Numbered from the stretch's first letter, positions 34,789-44,792 are shown. The stretch: 64,000 nucleotides of DNA from Shinella sp. PSBB067 (GCF_016839145.1 NZ_CP069303.1:2914001-2978000), one strand, 5' to 3'. Translations and numbers: made by a program. The notes: generated by a model not told the origin, from the letters alone.

Positions 34789-36782
34789 TGCGTCACCGCT
34801 TGCCCGGCGTTTTCCTCCTCGCCCTTGCCGCCAGCCTCTCCCCGCAGATCTCCGCGGCGCAAGACACCGCCGAGACCTCGACGCTCGAACCGATCATCAT
34901 CACCGCAACGAAGCGCAGCGAGGACTACTTCCTGCTGCCGTCCGCGACGGACATTGCCAATGCCGACGAGTTACTGACGCGCGATATCGATACGGTGGCC
35001 GATCTAGACCGTATCTTCCCCGACGTGAACATCCGTTCGCGCTCCAGCCGCACCTATGCCAACTTCACCATTCGTGGCCAGGCCTCGCTCGATTTCTATA
35101 ATCCGAGCACGCAGGTCTATGTCGATGGCCTGCCGCAGGACAGCTTCAACCTGACCCGCTCCCTGCCGGGCGAACTCGAAAGCGTCGAGTTGCTCTATGG
35201 TCCGCAGGGGTCGCTCTATGGCCGCGGTGCAATCGGCGGCGTAATCAATATCGTCACCCGCAAACCCGATAGCGAGGCACGCATCGGCTTTGATGCCGAC
35301 CTCACGGATCAGGGCGCCGGCGGCACTTTCCATGCCAGCACCCCGATTATCGACGACGTTCTCTATGGTGACGCCAACTTTTCCTTCCTGAACGGAAACG
35401 ATACCTACACAACAATGACCGGCGAAGATGTCGGCGGCACGCGGGACGTCAACGGCCAGGTCCGCCTGCGTTATGCGCCGACGGACAGCCCCTGGGACGT
35501 GACCGTCTCGGCGGGCCGAGGCCATGTGTCCTCGACGGAGGAGTACTTCGTCCTGGAATCGATGCTGAAAGATCGCATCGCCTACCCCGCACCGTCGCAA
35601 TATGATCTCGACACTTGGAATTTCGGTATAAACGCCGCTTACGATCTTGGGTTCGCCACGGTTACGGCTTTGACGGGCTACCAGAAAAGCGATCTCGACC
35701 GCACGGTCTTCGGCACCTACACGCCGGAACGGCAGTGGACGTTGAGCCAGGAACTGCGCATCGCCTCCAATCCAGACCAGGGCAGCCCGATCGACTATGT
35801 GGCCGGCCTCTACTACCAGCATCTCGATTTTACGCGGAGCGTGCCGGTTGCGAGCCAGACGTCGCAGCAAAAGATCGATTCCTATGCGCTGTTTGGCGAT
35901 CTGACCTGGCATCCCACCGACCGGCTCGACATCTCGCCCGGTCTGCGCCTGGATTATGAACATGCGGCGGCCGAAGCGGCCGGCGGCGTGAATTTCAACG
36001 ACGACAACAGCTTTACCGCCCTTTCGCCGAAGCTGGGCGTCAGCTATGGCTTGAGCGACGAATGGCGCGCCTATGGCCTTCTCAGCACCGGCTTCAAGGC
36101 AGGCGGCTTCACGCGCAATGTCACCTCCACCAACAACGCCTTCACCTACGACCCCCAGCACACCTACAACGGCGAAGTGGGGCTGAAGTATCGCGACGAA
36201 GCCGGCACGCTGGAGGCGCAGCTCTCCGCCTACTACAACATCACCAAAGACTATCAGATGTTTGTCGATGTGCAGCCGTGGCAATACCTGCAGAATGTCG
36301 GCGAGGTCATGTCCAAGGGCATCGACCTGAAGATACGCGCTAAGCCCACCGAAGAACTCGGCATCACCGTGGGCCTTGCCTACAACCACACGCGCTTTAC
36401 CGACTACAAGAACCCGGCAACACCCGGCACCGACCTGACCGGCAACACTGTGCCCTATGCTCCTGAGTTCACGGCAAACCTCATGTTGGACTATCGCGTC
36501 GAGATGTCCAACGGTCGCGGAGCGCTCGTTCCCTATGTCGGTCTCACCTATGTCGGCGAGCACTATTTCGACGAGACCAACACGATCGGGCAGAAGGGCT
36601 ATGCGCTGGCGGATGTCGGCGTGAAGTGGGAAATCGACGAAAAGGTCACGGCCGAAGCCTTCGTCACGAATGTCTTCGACAAGGCCTACACGACCTATGG
36701 CTTCCAGTATCCCGGCCTCGGCAATCTCTACCAGCTCGGTCAGGGTCGCACGATCGGCGGCCGCATCAACATGACGTTCTGA
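34785..36782 (+). CDS. TonB-dependent outer membrane receptor (siderophore type)
   Basis: 665 residues. A signal peptide (MMRHRLPGVFLLALAASLSP) ends near residue 25 at SAAQ. A TonB-box-like EPIIITATKR follows, then the plug domain (VYVDGLP, ESVELLYGPQGSLYGRGAIGGVINIVTRKP) and a 22-strand-type barrel ending in phenylalanine (GRINMTF). It imports a ferric chelate across the outer membrane using TonB energy. It lies between the RhtX-type permease (4-bp overlap) and a flavin monooxygenase (9 bp), so the three form an operon. Confidence 0.92.
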   Translation: MMRHRLPGVFLLALAASLSPQISAAQDTAETSTLEPIIITATKRSEDYFLLPSATDIANADELLTRDIDTVADLDRIFPDVNIRSRSSRTYANFTIRGQASLDFYNPSTQVYVDGLPQDSFNLTRSLPGELESVELLYGPQGSLYGRGAIGGVINIVTRKPDSEARIGFDADLTDQGAGGTFHASTPIIDDVLYGDANFSFLNGNDTYTTMTGEDVGGTRDVNGQVRLRYAPTDSPWDVTVSAGRGHVSSTEEYFVLESMLKDRIAYPAPSQYDLDTWNFGINAAYDLGFATVTALTGYQKSDLDRTVFGTYTPERQWTLSQELRIASNPDQGSPIDYVAGLYYQHLDFTRSVPVASQTSQQKIDSYALFGDLTWHPTDRLDISPGLRLDYEHAAAEAAGGVNFNDDNSFTALSPKLGVSYGLSDEWRAYGLLSTGFKAGGFTRNVTSTNNAFTYDPQHTYNGEVGLKYRDEAGTLEAQLSAYYNITKDYQMFVDVQPWQYLQNVGEVMSKGIDLKIRAKPTEELGITVGLAYNHTRFTDYKNPATPGTDLTGNTVPYAPEFTANLMLDYRVEMSNGRGALVPYVGLTYVGEHYFDETNTIGQKGYALADVGVKWEIDEKVTAEAFVTNVFDKAYTTYGFQYPGLGNLYQLGQGRTIGGRINMTF

Positions 36783-36791
36783 GGAGGCCCC

Positions 36792-37946
36792 ATGCGTATC
36801 CTCATTGTCGGCGGCGGGCCTGCGGGCCTGACCTTTGCCGCCTGCCTGCTGCGCCATGGCATCGAGCCCGTCATTGTGGAAAAGGCCCCGCGCGGCCGCA
36901 CTGGCGGTTATTCCATCGGCCTCCATGTCAACGGCTGGCGCGTCGCGGAGAAGCTTGGTCTTGTCGAGGCGTTTCGCGCGAAGGCCATGCCGCTCGGTCC
37001 CGCACACCACCTGGACAAACGCGGACGCAAGCTCTTCTCCTACGACTACCGCGTGCTGGCGAAGGCGGCGGAGGGCCGCCTCCTCGCCGTCATGCGCAAC
37101 GACTTCCAGGAGATCCTGAATGATGCGGTCGAGGGGCAATGCCCTGTCCACTACGAGACCACGGTTACGGCGCTCGAAGATGACGGCACCGGTGTAACCG
37201 CCACATTCTCCAACGGTAATCGCGACCGCTTCGACCTCGTCATCGGCGCAGACGGCTATCGCAGCGCCGTCCGCGCCCTGGCCTTCGGCCCGCACAAGGA
37301 TTTTCTCCGACCGCTCGGCTACCGCGCCAGCGCCTGGCGTGTGCCGCTGGCCAAGCCACTCGGTGCGAGCTTCGTCGGCATGATGGATATCGACCACCAG
37401 GGCGGTCTCTACGCTGTCGGCGACGGCACGGCTGCCACCTTGTTCTGCTGGCGGGACGAGCGGACGGATCGCCTCGATCCAAAGGCACGCCGCGCCATTC
37501 TCCAAAAGGAATTCGGCGATTGGCCCGAACCTGTCGCCTCCGCCCTCACCTCCGCAATCGACTGGGACGACGCCTTTTTCGACACGGTCTCACAAATCGA
37601 GGTCCCGAAATGGTCGAAGGGTCGTATAGCGTTGCTTGGCGATTCCGCCTGGTGTCTGACCTTTCTGGCGGGACAGGGAACGTCGACGGCTATGGCCGGC
37701 GCGTACATTCTCGCATCGGAACTCGCGAGAAAAAGCCTTCCGGAAGCGCTCGATAGCTACGAGGCGCGCATGCGGCCGCTGGTAACGAGGATGCAGGCGG
37801 TCTCGCGCAAGATCGGTGGCCACTACATTCCGCAGAGCACCTTCGGCATGCGTCTGCAGTCGTGGATCCTGCCGATCATGCTGTCGCCGCTCCTTATCCG
37901 GTTCACGTCGAGCCGGCTGGCGGCACCCCCGGTGGAACTTGACTGA
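36792..37946 (+). CDS. FAD-dependent monooxygenase (PHBH fold) in siderophore operon
   Basis: 384 residues of the p-hydroxybenzoate-hydroxylase-fold group. FAD motifs: ILIVGGGPAGLTFAACLL at the N-terminus, DLVIGADGYRSAVR in the middle and ALLGDSAWCLTFLAGQGTS later. The family hydroxylates or otherwise oxidises aromatic or polyketide substrates with NAD(P)H. Its position after the receptor gene suggests it modifies or opens the imported siderophore so that iron is released; this is inference. It resembles in plan the monooxygenase at 62746-63963. It converges with the ABC gene ending at 38051; no terminator with a T-run was seen in the 104-bp gap. Confidence 0.82.
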   Translation: MRILIVGGGPAGLTFAACLLRHGIEPVIVEKAPRGRTGGYSIGLHVNGWRVAEKLGLVEAFRAKAMPLGPAHHLDKRGRKLFSYDYRVLAKAAEGRLLAVMRNDFQEILNDAVEGQCPVHYETTVTALEDDGTGVTATFSNGNRDRFDLVIGADGYRSAVRALAFGPHKDFLRPLGYRASAWRVPLAKPLGASFVGMMDIDHQGGLYAVGDGTAATLFCWRDERTDRLDPKARRAILQKEFGDWPEPVASALTSAIDWDDAFFDTVSQIEVPKWSKGRIALLGDSAWCLTFLAGQGTSTAMAGAYILASELARKSLPEALDSYEARMRPLVTRMQAVSRKIGGHYIPQSTFGMRLQSWILPIMLSPLLIRFTSSRLAAPPVELD

Positions 37947-38050
37947 GCCCTCCGCCACCTCAGTCACAAGCACGCTGGCACGAGACGTGGGAGCAATAGC
38001 CACCTTCGAGCGCTTGCTGAAGGAGCATATCAAAACAGCAGGGCTGAAAA

Positions 38051-39778
38051 TCAGCCCTGCGCGATCTTCCAGCGGCGCATTTCGGCCGAACGCATCCACA
38101 GCCGCTGGTAGGTCCGCGACGAGGCCAGCAGGGCTTCGTGGCTGCCGCTGGCCTCAATCCTTCCGCCGTCGAGAAGCACGATCCGATCCGCCGCAACGAT
38201 CGAAGGAAGATCGTGGGCGATGACGAAAAGACTACGGCCGACGGCAAGGGCTGATATGGCGCGCTGGATCGCCTCTTCGTTTTCCGGATCGAGCGCTGAC
38301 GTCGCCTCGTCGAGAATGACGATCGGCGCGTCCTTCAGGATCGCCCGGGCGATGCAGATCCGCTGGCGCTCGCCGCCGGAAAGCCGGGCACCGAGCGCAC
38401 CAACGCGGGTCCGGTAACCGAGCTCGAAGCCCATGATCGCGTCGTGTATCACAGCAGCTCTGGCGGCGGCCTCCACCTCTACATCGGTAGCAAACGGCCT
38501 GCCGACGCGGATATTTTCCGCAATGGTTTCATCAAACAGCAGGGCCTCCTGGAAGACCGGGGCGATCACTGCGGCGAGCGCCCGGCTGTCCATATCGCGG
38601 ATATCCTGACCGCCGATCAGGATTCTGCCGCGATCCGGCTCCCAGAATCGCATGAGGAGTTGCATGCAAGTGGTCTTTCCGCTGCCATTGGCACCGATGA
38701 AAGCCGTCATGTCTCCCTGCGTCGCCGTGAACGAGATGTCCGCCAGAGCGGGCGCCGTTCGTCCCCGATGCGTGAAGGTGATATTTTCATAGCGTACGTC
38801 GAAGGTCTCGGGGCGAACCTCCCGGCCTACCGGAGGTAGCGGAACGGCGAGAAGCGCACCGACATTCTCGCGGCCGATCCGCGCAAGCTCCATCATGGCC
38901 GAAAGACTGGCAAAGTTTCGCGCCGGAACTGTCGCACAGACCACCAGAAGCGCCGAGATTGCGAGCCGGACAGCGTCAACGCCCGATGCATCGCCGAAGG
39001 TAAGAACCGCCAGGAAAATCGCAAACGCTGCCGCGAGGTCGATCACCATGCGAAACAGCACGGCAAGCGGTGTGACCTTGCGCACGCCGCGCCAAGCGCC
39101 ATCGCGCAGGCGCTCGACGGCGCGGGCGAAAACGCCGCCGGCATCCGCGCCATCGGCAAAAGCCCGCAGCACGGTAACCCCTTCGGCCTGCTCCTGCAGC
39201 ACCAGCGACACCTCCGCCAGGCTGCGCGCCCGGCGTTCCAGCCCCACGGCAAGCCTGCGCCGGGCAAGGAGAAGAAGCGCCAAGCCCACTGCCATGCCGA
39301 GGACGGCCGACAATCCGGTAATCGGCCATACGACAACTGCTCCAGCGAGACAAATGGCAAGTGCCGCGGCGTTGGCGGCGATTTCCGGGCGCGTATGGGA
39401 CGCATGGTTTTCCAGCCAGAGAACGTCCTCGGAGACGGCCTGCATGACCTTTGCGCCGCCGACGGCACGAAATGCACCGAGTGGCATGCGCACAAGGTGG
39501 CCCAGAATGGTGCGCCTCATGCCCACCCCGCCGTCATAGGCAAGCGCATAAAGCCGGCGTGAGGCGGGCCACAGCAAAAGGCGGCGCAGAAGGGCAATTC
39601 CGAGAAGAGCGACGATGCACCAAAAGGCCGCAGGGGCTGGATCTGCGTCGATCGCCTGCCACAGGAAAAATGCCGCGACGACCGGCTGGGCACCGAGCAG
39701 AATGCCATCGGCCACACGGCCGACCAGCCCTGCATCACCCACGGAACCGAAATCAGGAAGGCTGTCGTGCACGCCCAT
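38051..39778 (-). CDS. ABC transporter, fused permease/ATPase (YbtQ/IrtB-like)
   Basis: 575 residues from ATG 39778, which overlaps the stop of the upstream ABC gene (TGATG). Six-helix exporter-fold membrane domain (about 20-300), then the ATPase: Walker A GANGSGKTT, signature LSGGERQR, Walker B PIVILDEATSALDPENE. Exporter-fold half-transporters of this kind next to TonB receptors import ferri-siderophores in YbtPQ and IrtAB, unlike most of the fold. The pair should form a heterodimer with the protein encoded at 39778-41568. Confidence 0.87.
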   Translation of the reverse strand: MGVHDSLPDFGSVGDAGLVGRVADGILLGAQPVVAAFFLWQAIDADPAPAAFWCIVALLGIALLRRLLLWPASRRLYALAYDGGVGMRRTILGHLVRMPLGAFRAVGGAKVMQAVSEDVLWLENHASHTRPEIAANAAALAICLAGAVVVWPITGLSAVLGMAVGLALLLLARRRLAVGLERRARSLAEVSLVLQEQAEGVTVLRAFADGADAGGVFARAVERLRDGAWRGVRKVTPLAVLFRMVIDLAAAFAIFLAVLTFGDASGVDAVRLAISALLVVCATVPARNFASLSAMMELARIGRENVGALLAVPLPPVGREVRPETFDVRYENITFTHRGRTAPALADISFTATQGDMTAFIGANGSGKTTCMQLLMRFWEPDRGRILIGGQDIRDMDSRALAAVIAPVFQEALLFDETIAENIRVGRPFATDVEVEAAARAAVIHDAIMGFELGYRTRVGALGARLSGGERQRICIARAILKDAPIVILDEATSALDPENEEAIQRAISALAVGRSLFVIAHDLPSIVAADRIVLLDGGRIEASGSHEALLASSRTYQRLWMRSAEMRRWKIAQG

Positions 39779-41568
39779 CAGACAGTTCCAGGCATTCGAA
39801 GAGTGAAGGATCGAGCGGCGGCATGCGAGCGCCATTGCCGCGCATAGGCCCCGTCCAAGGCCATAAGGGTATCGTGCGAGCCGCATTCGGTGATCCGCCC
39901 GCCCTCCAGATAGACGATACGATCGAAGTGGCGCACGGAAGACAGGCGGTGGGCGATGGCGATCACCGTCCGACCCGTGGCCAGCGCATTCAGCGCCTGC
40001 TGGATCTCGTATTGCCCGTCAGGGTCCAGATAGGCTGCCGCCTCGTCGAGAACGAGGATGGGCGCATTCTTGAGAAAAGCGCGGGCAATCGCGATCCGCT
40101 GCCTCTGTCCTCCGGACAAGCCCTCTGCCCGATGCAACACCGTGTCATAGCCAGCCGGCAGCGCGCGGATGAAGTCGTCCGCCCGGGAAAGGCGCGCGGC
40201 CTCGGCAATCTCCGCGTCGCTTGCCCCAGGACGCCCGATCGCTATGTTGGCGCGGATCGTTTGGGAAAACAGGAAGTTTTCCTGAAATACCGCGGTGAAC
40301 CTCTCGGCAAGATCGGCTTGCGGAAAAGAGCGGATATCGCGTCCGCCAAGCGTGATGCGCCCGGTATCGGGATCGAAGAAACGCAGAAGAAGCCGGGCGA
40401 GTGTCGACTTGCCGGAGCCGCTCGGCCCGACAAAGGCGATCTTCTGGCCGGCCTCGATGTCGAGATCGACGTCTTCGAGCATGAAACCCGTGCCATAGGA
40501 AAACCCGACCTTATCGAAACGAATACTCTCGCCCCCGGCGGCCGCGCTTTCGAGCAACGGCAGGTCCGGCAATCGGAGCAAGGCGTCGACGCGGACAAGC
40601 GATGCCTCCTGAATCCGGAGGCGCCCCATCGCGCCGAAGAGACGAGCGCCGATGGAGGACAGGAAGAAAGCCCCCAGCAGAAAGAAGACCAGAACGGCGA
40701 TGCCATCCGGCAACGCATAGAGCCAGAGCCCCAGCGGGGCGACGAGCAGGAGGCTGGACGTCGTGGCGAGGAAAAACCAGTTCGTCCCTGATGCAGCAAA
40801 GGCAAGCCACCGACCCACGGCATCTCCCAGTTCCTCAAATGCGCCCTCCGCCCGGCGCAAATTCTCAGGCGCCATGCCATAGGCCTTGATGACGGGCACC
40901 ATGCTGACAGCTTCCTGCAGGGCTGTGTCCACCCCCGCCTGCGCGGCGACGAAGCGTGCCGACAGACCACCATCGCTGCGCAGAATGAATGAGAAGATGA
41001 GGAAGCCGGCAAGGACCGGCAAGGAAACGGCCAGCGCCAGACGCCAGTCAACAGCCAGCATGGCGAGGAGGATGAAGAGCGGCGCCACGAGGGCGGTAAC
41101 CAGATCAGGGATCAGATGAGCGATGCCGTCCTCGATGCGCTCGACATCCTCCATAAGCGTGCGGCGAAGCTCGGCCGCGTCAACGCGCTGGATGGCGCCA
41201 AGGGGCGCGGACCATAGCTTCCGGCCGATGGCAAGCCTCGTTTCCGCCTGGATATCGATCGCCGCGCGATGCGCAAGAAGGTTGGAGGCCGTTTGCAGAA
41301 TGCAGGACAGGAATACCGAGCCCAAAAGGCCGGCGGACCAGAACAGCGCCCCACTCCGATCCACGGCGACCAGTGCGCCCACGGCGAGCGCGACCAGCGC
41401 CGCACCACCCGTTTCCAGGGCCGTGGAGATGGTCGCGAGCGCCATGATGATCCCCATTCGACCACGCCGCCCCTGTGTGAGCGGCCAGAGCCGACCGGCA
41501 GCGCCCTTTCCCGCCGCGTCGCTCTCCTGCCCTGCCGCGCCCGGCACGCCTGCCTCAGTCCCGCTCAT
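39778..41568 (-). CDS. ABC transporter, fused permease/ATPase (YbtP/IrtA-like)
   Basis: 596 residues. Membrane domain about 30-330, ATPase with Walker A GPSGSGKST, signature LSGGQRQR and Walker B ILVLDEAAAYLDPDGQ. The usual TSALD of the D-loop region reads AAYLD. The two half-transporters are not identical at their motifs, so the two ATP sites may differ. The start lies 7 bp after the TonB receptor stop and the stop overlaps the next start, so the receptor and both ABC halves form one tight operon. A siderophore-interaction domain as in IrtA is not seen. Confidence 0.87.
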   Translation of the reverse strand: MSGTEAGVPGAAGQESDAAGKGAAGRLWPLTQGRRGRMGIIMALATISTALETGGAALVALAVGALVAVDRSGALFWSAGLLGSVFLSCILQTASNLLAHRAAIDIQAETRLAIGRKLWSAPLGAIQRVDAAELRRTLMEDVERIEDGIAHLIPDLVTALVAPLFILLAMLAVDWRLALAVSLPVLAGFLIFSFILRSDGGLSARFVAAQAGVDTALQEAVSMVPVIKAYGMAPENLRRAEGAFEELGDAVGRWLAFAASGTNWFFLATTSSLLLVAPLGLWLYALPDGIAVLVFFLLGAFFLSSIGARLFGAMGRLRIQEASLVRVDALLRLPDLPLLESAAAGGESIRFDKVGFSYGTGFMLEDVDLDIEAGQKIAFVGPSGSGKSTLARLLLRFFDPDTGRITLGGRDIRSFPQADLAERFTAVFQENFLFSQTIRANIAIGRPGASDAEIAEAARLSRADDFIRALPAGYDTVLHRAEGLSGGQRQRIAIARAFLKNAPILVLDEAAAYLDPDGQYEIQQALNALATGRTVIAIAHRLSSVRHFDRIVYLEGGRITECGSHDTLMALDGAYARQWRSHAAARSFTLRMPGTV

Positions 41569-41575
41569 CGGACGC

Positions 41576-43750
41576 TCAGAACTTGACCTTGAAGCTGCCG
41601 CCGAAAGTCAGCGGATCGCCAGGAGAGACTAGCTTTCCGGTGCCGAGATCGGTGGCGACGATACGATAGTCGACATCGCCGATATTCTTGGCGAAGACAT
41701 AGGCCGCATAACGGTCGTTCTCTAGCCCGGCATAGGCGTCCAAGAGGCCGTAGCCCTTCTGGCTGATCGCGTTCTGGACATCGAAATAATAGCTGGAACG
41801 ATAGCGATAGTTCACGCCGACCTTGCCGACGAGGTCGTCCCATCCGGTATCCCATTGATAGGTGACACCCGCTGCGGCGGTGAAGCGCGAAACGAACTGC
41901 TGCTGGTTGCCGCTGACATCAACCGTGCCGGAACCGTTGAGCGCCCGCGCGTTGCGATAGTCCTTGTAGGTCGCATCCGCATATCCGGCTCCGGCCGTAA
42001 GCGTCCAGTGATCGTCGAGATCGTAGGCGACCGACAGTTCGCCACCCCGGGATTCGCTGCGTGGAGCATTGGAAATCGGCGTTGCACCGGTCAGCGCATT
42101 AAAGCCTTGAACCTGTTGGTCGCGCCAATCGATGTAGAATATGGACGCCTCCACCTTAAGCCGGTCGTCGAGCGCTGCCGACTTCAGGCCGAGCTCGTAG
42201 CTGACGATGCGCTCGGAATCGTAGGCCCCCTCGTCTCCGAGACCGACGAAGCCCGCGTTGAAGCCGCCCGACTTGTAGCCGCTGGAAATGCCGCCATAGA
42301 GATTCAGCCCATCCATCGGCTCGAACTGCAGGCCAATGCGCGGCGTGACATAGGCTTCGGACAGCTTCGCGCTGTATCCCGGCGCAAAGGCCCCCGTCAG
42401 GCCGAGAAGCTGCGCCGTGGCATTGGCGTTGAAGTCATAATCGAAGGTCTTTCGATCATGGCCGACGCGCAGGCCGCCAAACAGTTTCCACTGGTCGTTC
42501 AGGGCATAGGTGCCGTCCGCGAAGGCGGAGAGCGAAACCGTGTCCGTATCGCCGCGGGTCGAAAGCGTCGCCTCGCCACCCGTGAAGGTGCTGTTGGCAC
42601 CATAGACACGCGAGGCCTGGGAAAATTCGCCGTAGAGACCGGCGACCCAGTTCAAGCGTTCGTTGTCCTCGGAGACGTAGCGCACCTCCTGCGACCACTG
42701 GCGATAGCGGCCATCGAACGGGTTGTCCGCGCGGTAACGGAAATCCGTGAAGCCCATGGACTGGAAAAGCGCGTCATAGGCGGCGAAATAGCCGAGCGGG
42801 AAGCCATTGCCGCTTACCTCCACAGCGCTTTTCTGGAAGCCGGTGATCGAGACGATCTTGTCACCATTGTCGAGCCGATAGGTCAGCTGGCCCGAAGCGG
42901 TGGCGAGGTCGCTGTCGATGCGGGTCGGATCATCGACAGCGACACCGCGTCTGCCCTTCAGGAAATCCGCCTCCGGCATGCCGAACATCTCGCCGTCCAG
43001 CACCTGGCGTTCGATATCGACGATGCCGAGAAATTCCAGATTGTCGGTGATGTCCCCGGCGATGCTCAGGCGGCCATGCACGTCCTTGCCGCCGCCGAGA
43101 TCGCTGCCATCCACCGTCGAATGAAGGAAGCCGTCCGTCTTGGACGTCGAGAGAGCACCGCGCACCGCCCAGCCATTGTCACCGATCGGCGTGTTGAAGA
43201 TGCCCGTCGTTCCAAGCGTGCCGAACCGGCCAAAGTCCACGCCGATTTCGCCGCCGGTATGATCCGGATCGGGAAGGTTGGAGATGATGTTGACGGAGCC
43301 GGCAATGTTGTTGCGGCCATAGAGCGTTCCCTGAGGACCACGCAGGATTTCGATGCGATCGACATCGAGCAGCGTGCCGCTATGGGCCTGCGCATTGCCG
43401 ATACCCACGCCGTCAACATAGATGCCGACGGACGGGTCGCTCTCGATGAGGGCGGAACCGACGCCGCGGATGGCCGTGAAGGAGGTGTAGAGCTTCGCCG
43501 TGACCGCCCCTGTCTGGGCATTCGGCTCGGCGGCGATTGCATCCTCGCGGCGCTTCGTCTTGCGCAGCGAGAGCGTTTCGCCCGTCTTCACCGCGATGCT
43601 GGCCGGCACGTCCTTGCTTTCGGCCTTGCGTTTTTGCGCTGTCACGATGATCGGCTCCAGGGCCGTTGCCTGGGTGGCCTCCTGAGCAAGAGCAAGAACA
43701 GGCAGGCTGACGCCAGCCAGAAGCGCGGCAAGGCCGATGGCGGTCTTCAT
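41576..43750 (-). CDS. TonB-dependent outer membrane receptor (second copy)
   Basis: 724 residues. Signal peptide MKTAIGLAALLAGVSLPVLALA, TonB-box-like EPIIVTAQKRK, plug motifs VGIYVDGVGI and IEILRGPQGTLYGRNNIAGSVNII, barrel ending GGSFKVKF with the terminal phenylalanine. It is distinct from the receptor at 34785-36782, so the locus may take two chelates or two forms of one. It precedes the ABC pair in one leftward operon, 118 bp downstream of an AraC-type regulator gene. Confidence 0.92.
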   Translation of the reverse strand: MKTAIGLAALLAGVSLPVLALAQEATQATALEPIIVTAQKRKAESKDVPASIAVKTGETLSLRKTKRREDAIAAEPNAQTGAVTAKLYTSFTAIRGVGSALIESDPSVGIYVDGVGIGNAQAHSGTLLDVDRIEILRGPQGTLYGRNNIAGSVNIISNLPDPDHTGGEIGVDFGRFGTLGTTGIFNTPIGDNGWAVRGALSTSKTDGFLHSTVDGSDLGGGKDVHGRLSIAGDITDNLEFLGIVDIERQVLDGEMFGMPEADFLKGRRGVAVDDPTRIDSDLATASGQLTYRLDNGDKIVSITGFQKSAVEVSGNGFPLGYFAAYDALFQSMGFTDFRYRADNPFDGRYRQWSQEVRYVSEDNERLNWVAGLYGEFSQASRVYGANSTFTGGEATLSTRGDTDTVSLSAFADGTYALNDQWKLFGGLRVGHDRKTFDYDFNANATAQLLGLTGAFAPGYSAKLSEAYVTPRIGLQFEPMDGLNLYGGISSGYKSGGFNAGFVGLGDEGAYDSERIVSYELGLKSAALDDRLKVEASIFYIDWRDQQVQGFNALTGATPISNAPRSESRGGELSVAYDLDDHWTLTAGAGYADATYKDYRNARALNGSGTVDVSGNQQQFVSRFTAAAGVTYQWDTGWDDLVGKVGVNYRYRSSYYFDVQNAISQKGYGLLDAYAGLENDRYAAYVFAKNIGDVDYRIVATDLGTGKLVSPGDPLTFGGSFKVKF

Positions 43751-43842
43751 TGGTTAATCCTCGAACCCGATTTGGCGCGGATTATCATCATGGCGGGCGG
43801 GAGGGTCGAGGCGATCGGCTTATGCGTTTCGACAAAAAGCTT

Positions 43843-43868
43843 ACGATTTTTATCCAGTTTAAAATCGT
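43843..43868. promoter_or_regulatory. Inverted repeat between AraC gene and receptor operon
   Basis: ACGATTTT (43843-43850) and AAAATCGT (43861-43868) are perfect arms 10 bp apart, placed immediately after the AraC stop and 93 bp before the receptor start. It could be the AraC-type activator's site or, on the minus strand where GCTTTTTG follows, a weak terminator for the AraC gene. Confidence 0.4.
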
Positions 43869-44792
43869 TCAAGATTTCAATCGGCTAGGCGGGTAGCTGA
43901 AATGCTTCGTAAAGGCGGCGGTGAAGTTCGCCGGGTGTTGGTAGCCGGCCTTGTAGGCCGCTTCGGCAATGCTCAATCCATCACGCAGGATGGCATTGCG
44001 ACCGATCAGGAGTCTCCGTTCGAGAAGATATTCCCGCGCACTGGCGCCAAAGGCGCGCTGGAAATCCTGCTTGAGCTTGCTCTGGCTGATGGCGAAGCGG
44101 GTGGCGAGCGCGGCGAGGGAATCGATTGCCGCAGCATTGGCGTCGATATGCCGCCGGATTTCCAGCATGCGCTCCAGCGATTTCGCCGTGAGGCCAGCCG
44201 TCACGGCAACGTCGGACGGGCGAAATGCCTCGGCAAGGAAGCCGAGCAGGCTCATTGCGCTGGCATCGAGATGCACGTTGACGAAGGCGCCGACGGCGGA
44301 TGGATTGAGCACCGACCACGCGATCTGCCGAAGCCGCGCGTCCAGCGGATGCCGACGGATCATGACGGGCTGGCGCATGGCACGCTGCATGGCCTCGAAG
44401 GTCGGATCATCCTTCATGGAAGAAAGGTTATGCTCTGCCCAGGTGGGGGTCAGGAGCAACTCCACGACGCGCACGGGCTGGTCGGGGTGGATGGTCATGC
44501 TCGTCGACTGGCTCTCGCCGGTGGAGGTGATCCATACCTCGTCCGGGCAGAAACCGCCCTCGATGCCCTCGGTCGTGTTGGTCGCATAGCCTTCGAGCAC
44601 GACCGACAGGCAGATCGCGGGAAAGGTCCGGCTCTGATAGGCAAGCGGCTGCTCCAGCAAGAGATCGGTAACGCCGAGGAACATGCCGGGGCCGACTTCG
44701 CGCCAGCGTCGCGAATCGACCTGCATTTCCGCCGGTTCCGCGATTGTCGCGGCAGCGGAAGGCTCGCCTCCGCACGAAGCGATTTCTGCCAC
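43869..44792 (-). CDS. AraC-family transcriptional regulator (siderophore locus)
   Basis: 307 residues. The C-terminal AraC domain is clear: IDSLAALATRFAISQSKLKQ and LSIAEAAYKAGYQHPANFTAAF. The layout follows PchR/YbtA-type activators, which bind a ferri-siderophore and turn on receptor and transporter genes. It lies just upstream of, and on the same strand as, the receptor-ABC operon. A long inverted repeat with a TGA-N9-TCA core lies 33-81 bp upstream of its start, so its own expression is probably iron-repressed. Confidence 0.87.
   Translation of the reverse strand: MAEIASCGGEPSAAATIAEPAEMQVDSRRWREVGPGMFLGVTDLLLEQPLAYQSRTFPAICLSVVLEGYATNTTEGIEGGFCPDEVWITSTGESQSTSMTIHPDQPVRVVELLLTPTWAEHNLSSMKDDPTFEAMQRAMRQPVMIRRHPLDARLRQIAWSVLNPSAVGAFVNVHLDASAMSLLGFLAEAFRPSDVAVTAGLTAKSLERMLEIRRHIDANAAAIDSLAALATRFAISQSKLKQDFQRAFGASAREYLLERRLLIGRNAILRDGLSIAEAAYKAGYQHPANFTAAFTKHFSYPPSRLKS

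Noticed and set aside
35004..37505. 833-codon open frame on the minus strand
   Set aside because: Covers the TonB receptor and monooxygenase genes in antisense; both of those have full family signatures.
41855..43888. 677-codon open frame on the plus strand
   Set aside because: Antisense to the second TonB receptor gene; no domain recognised.
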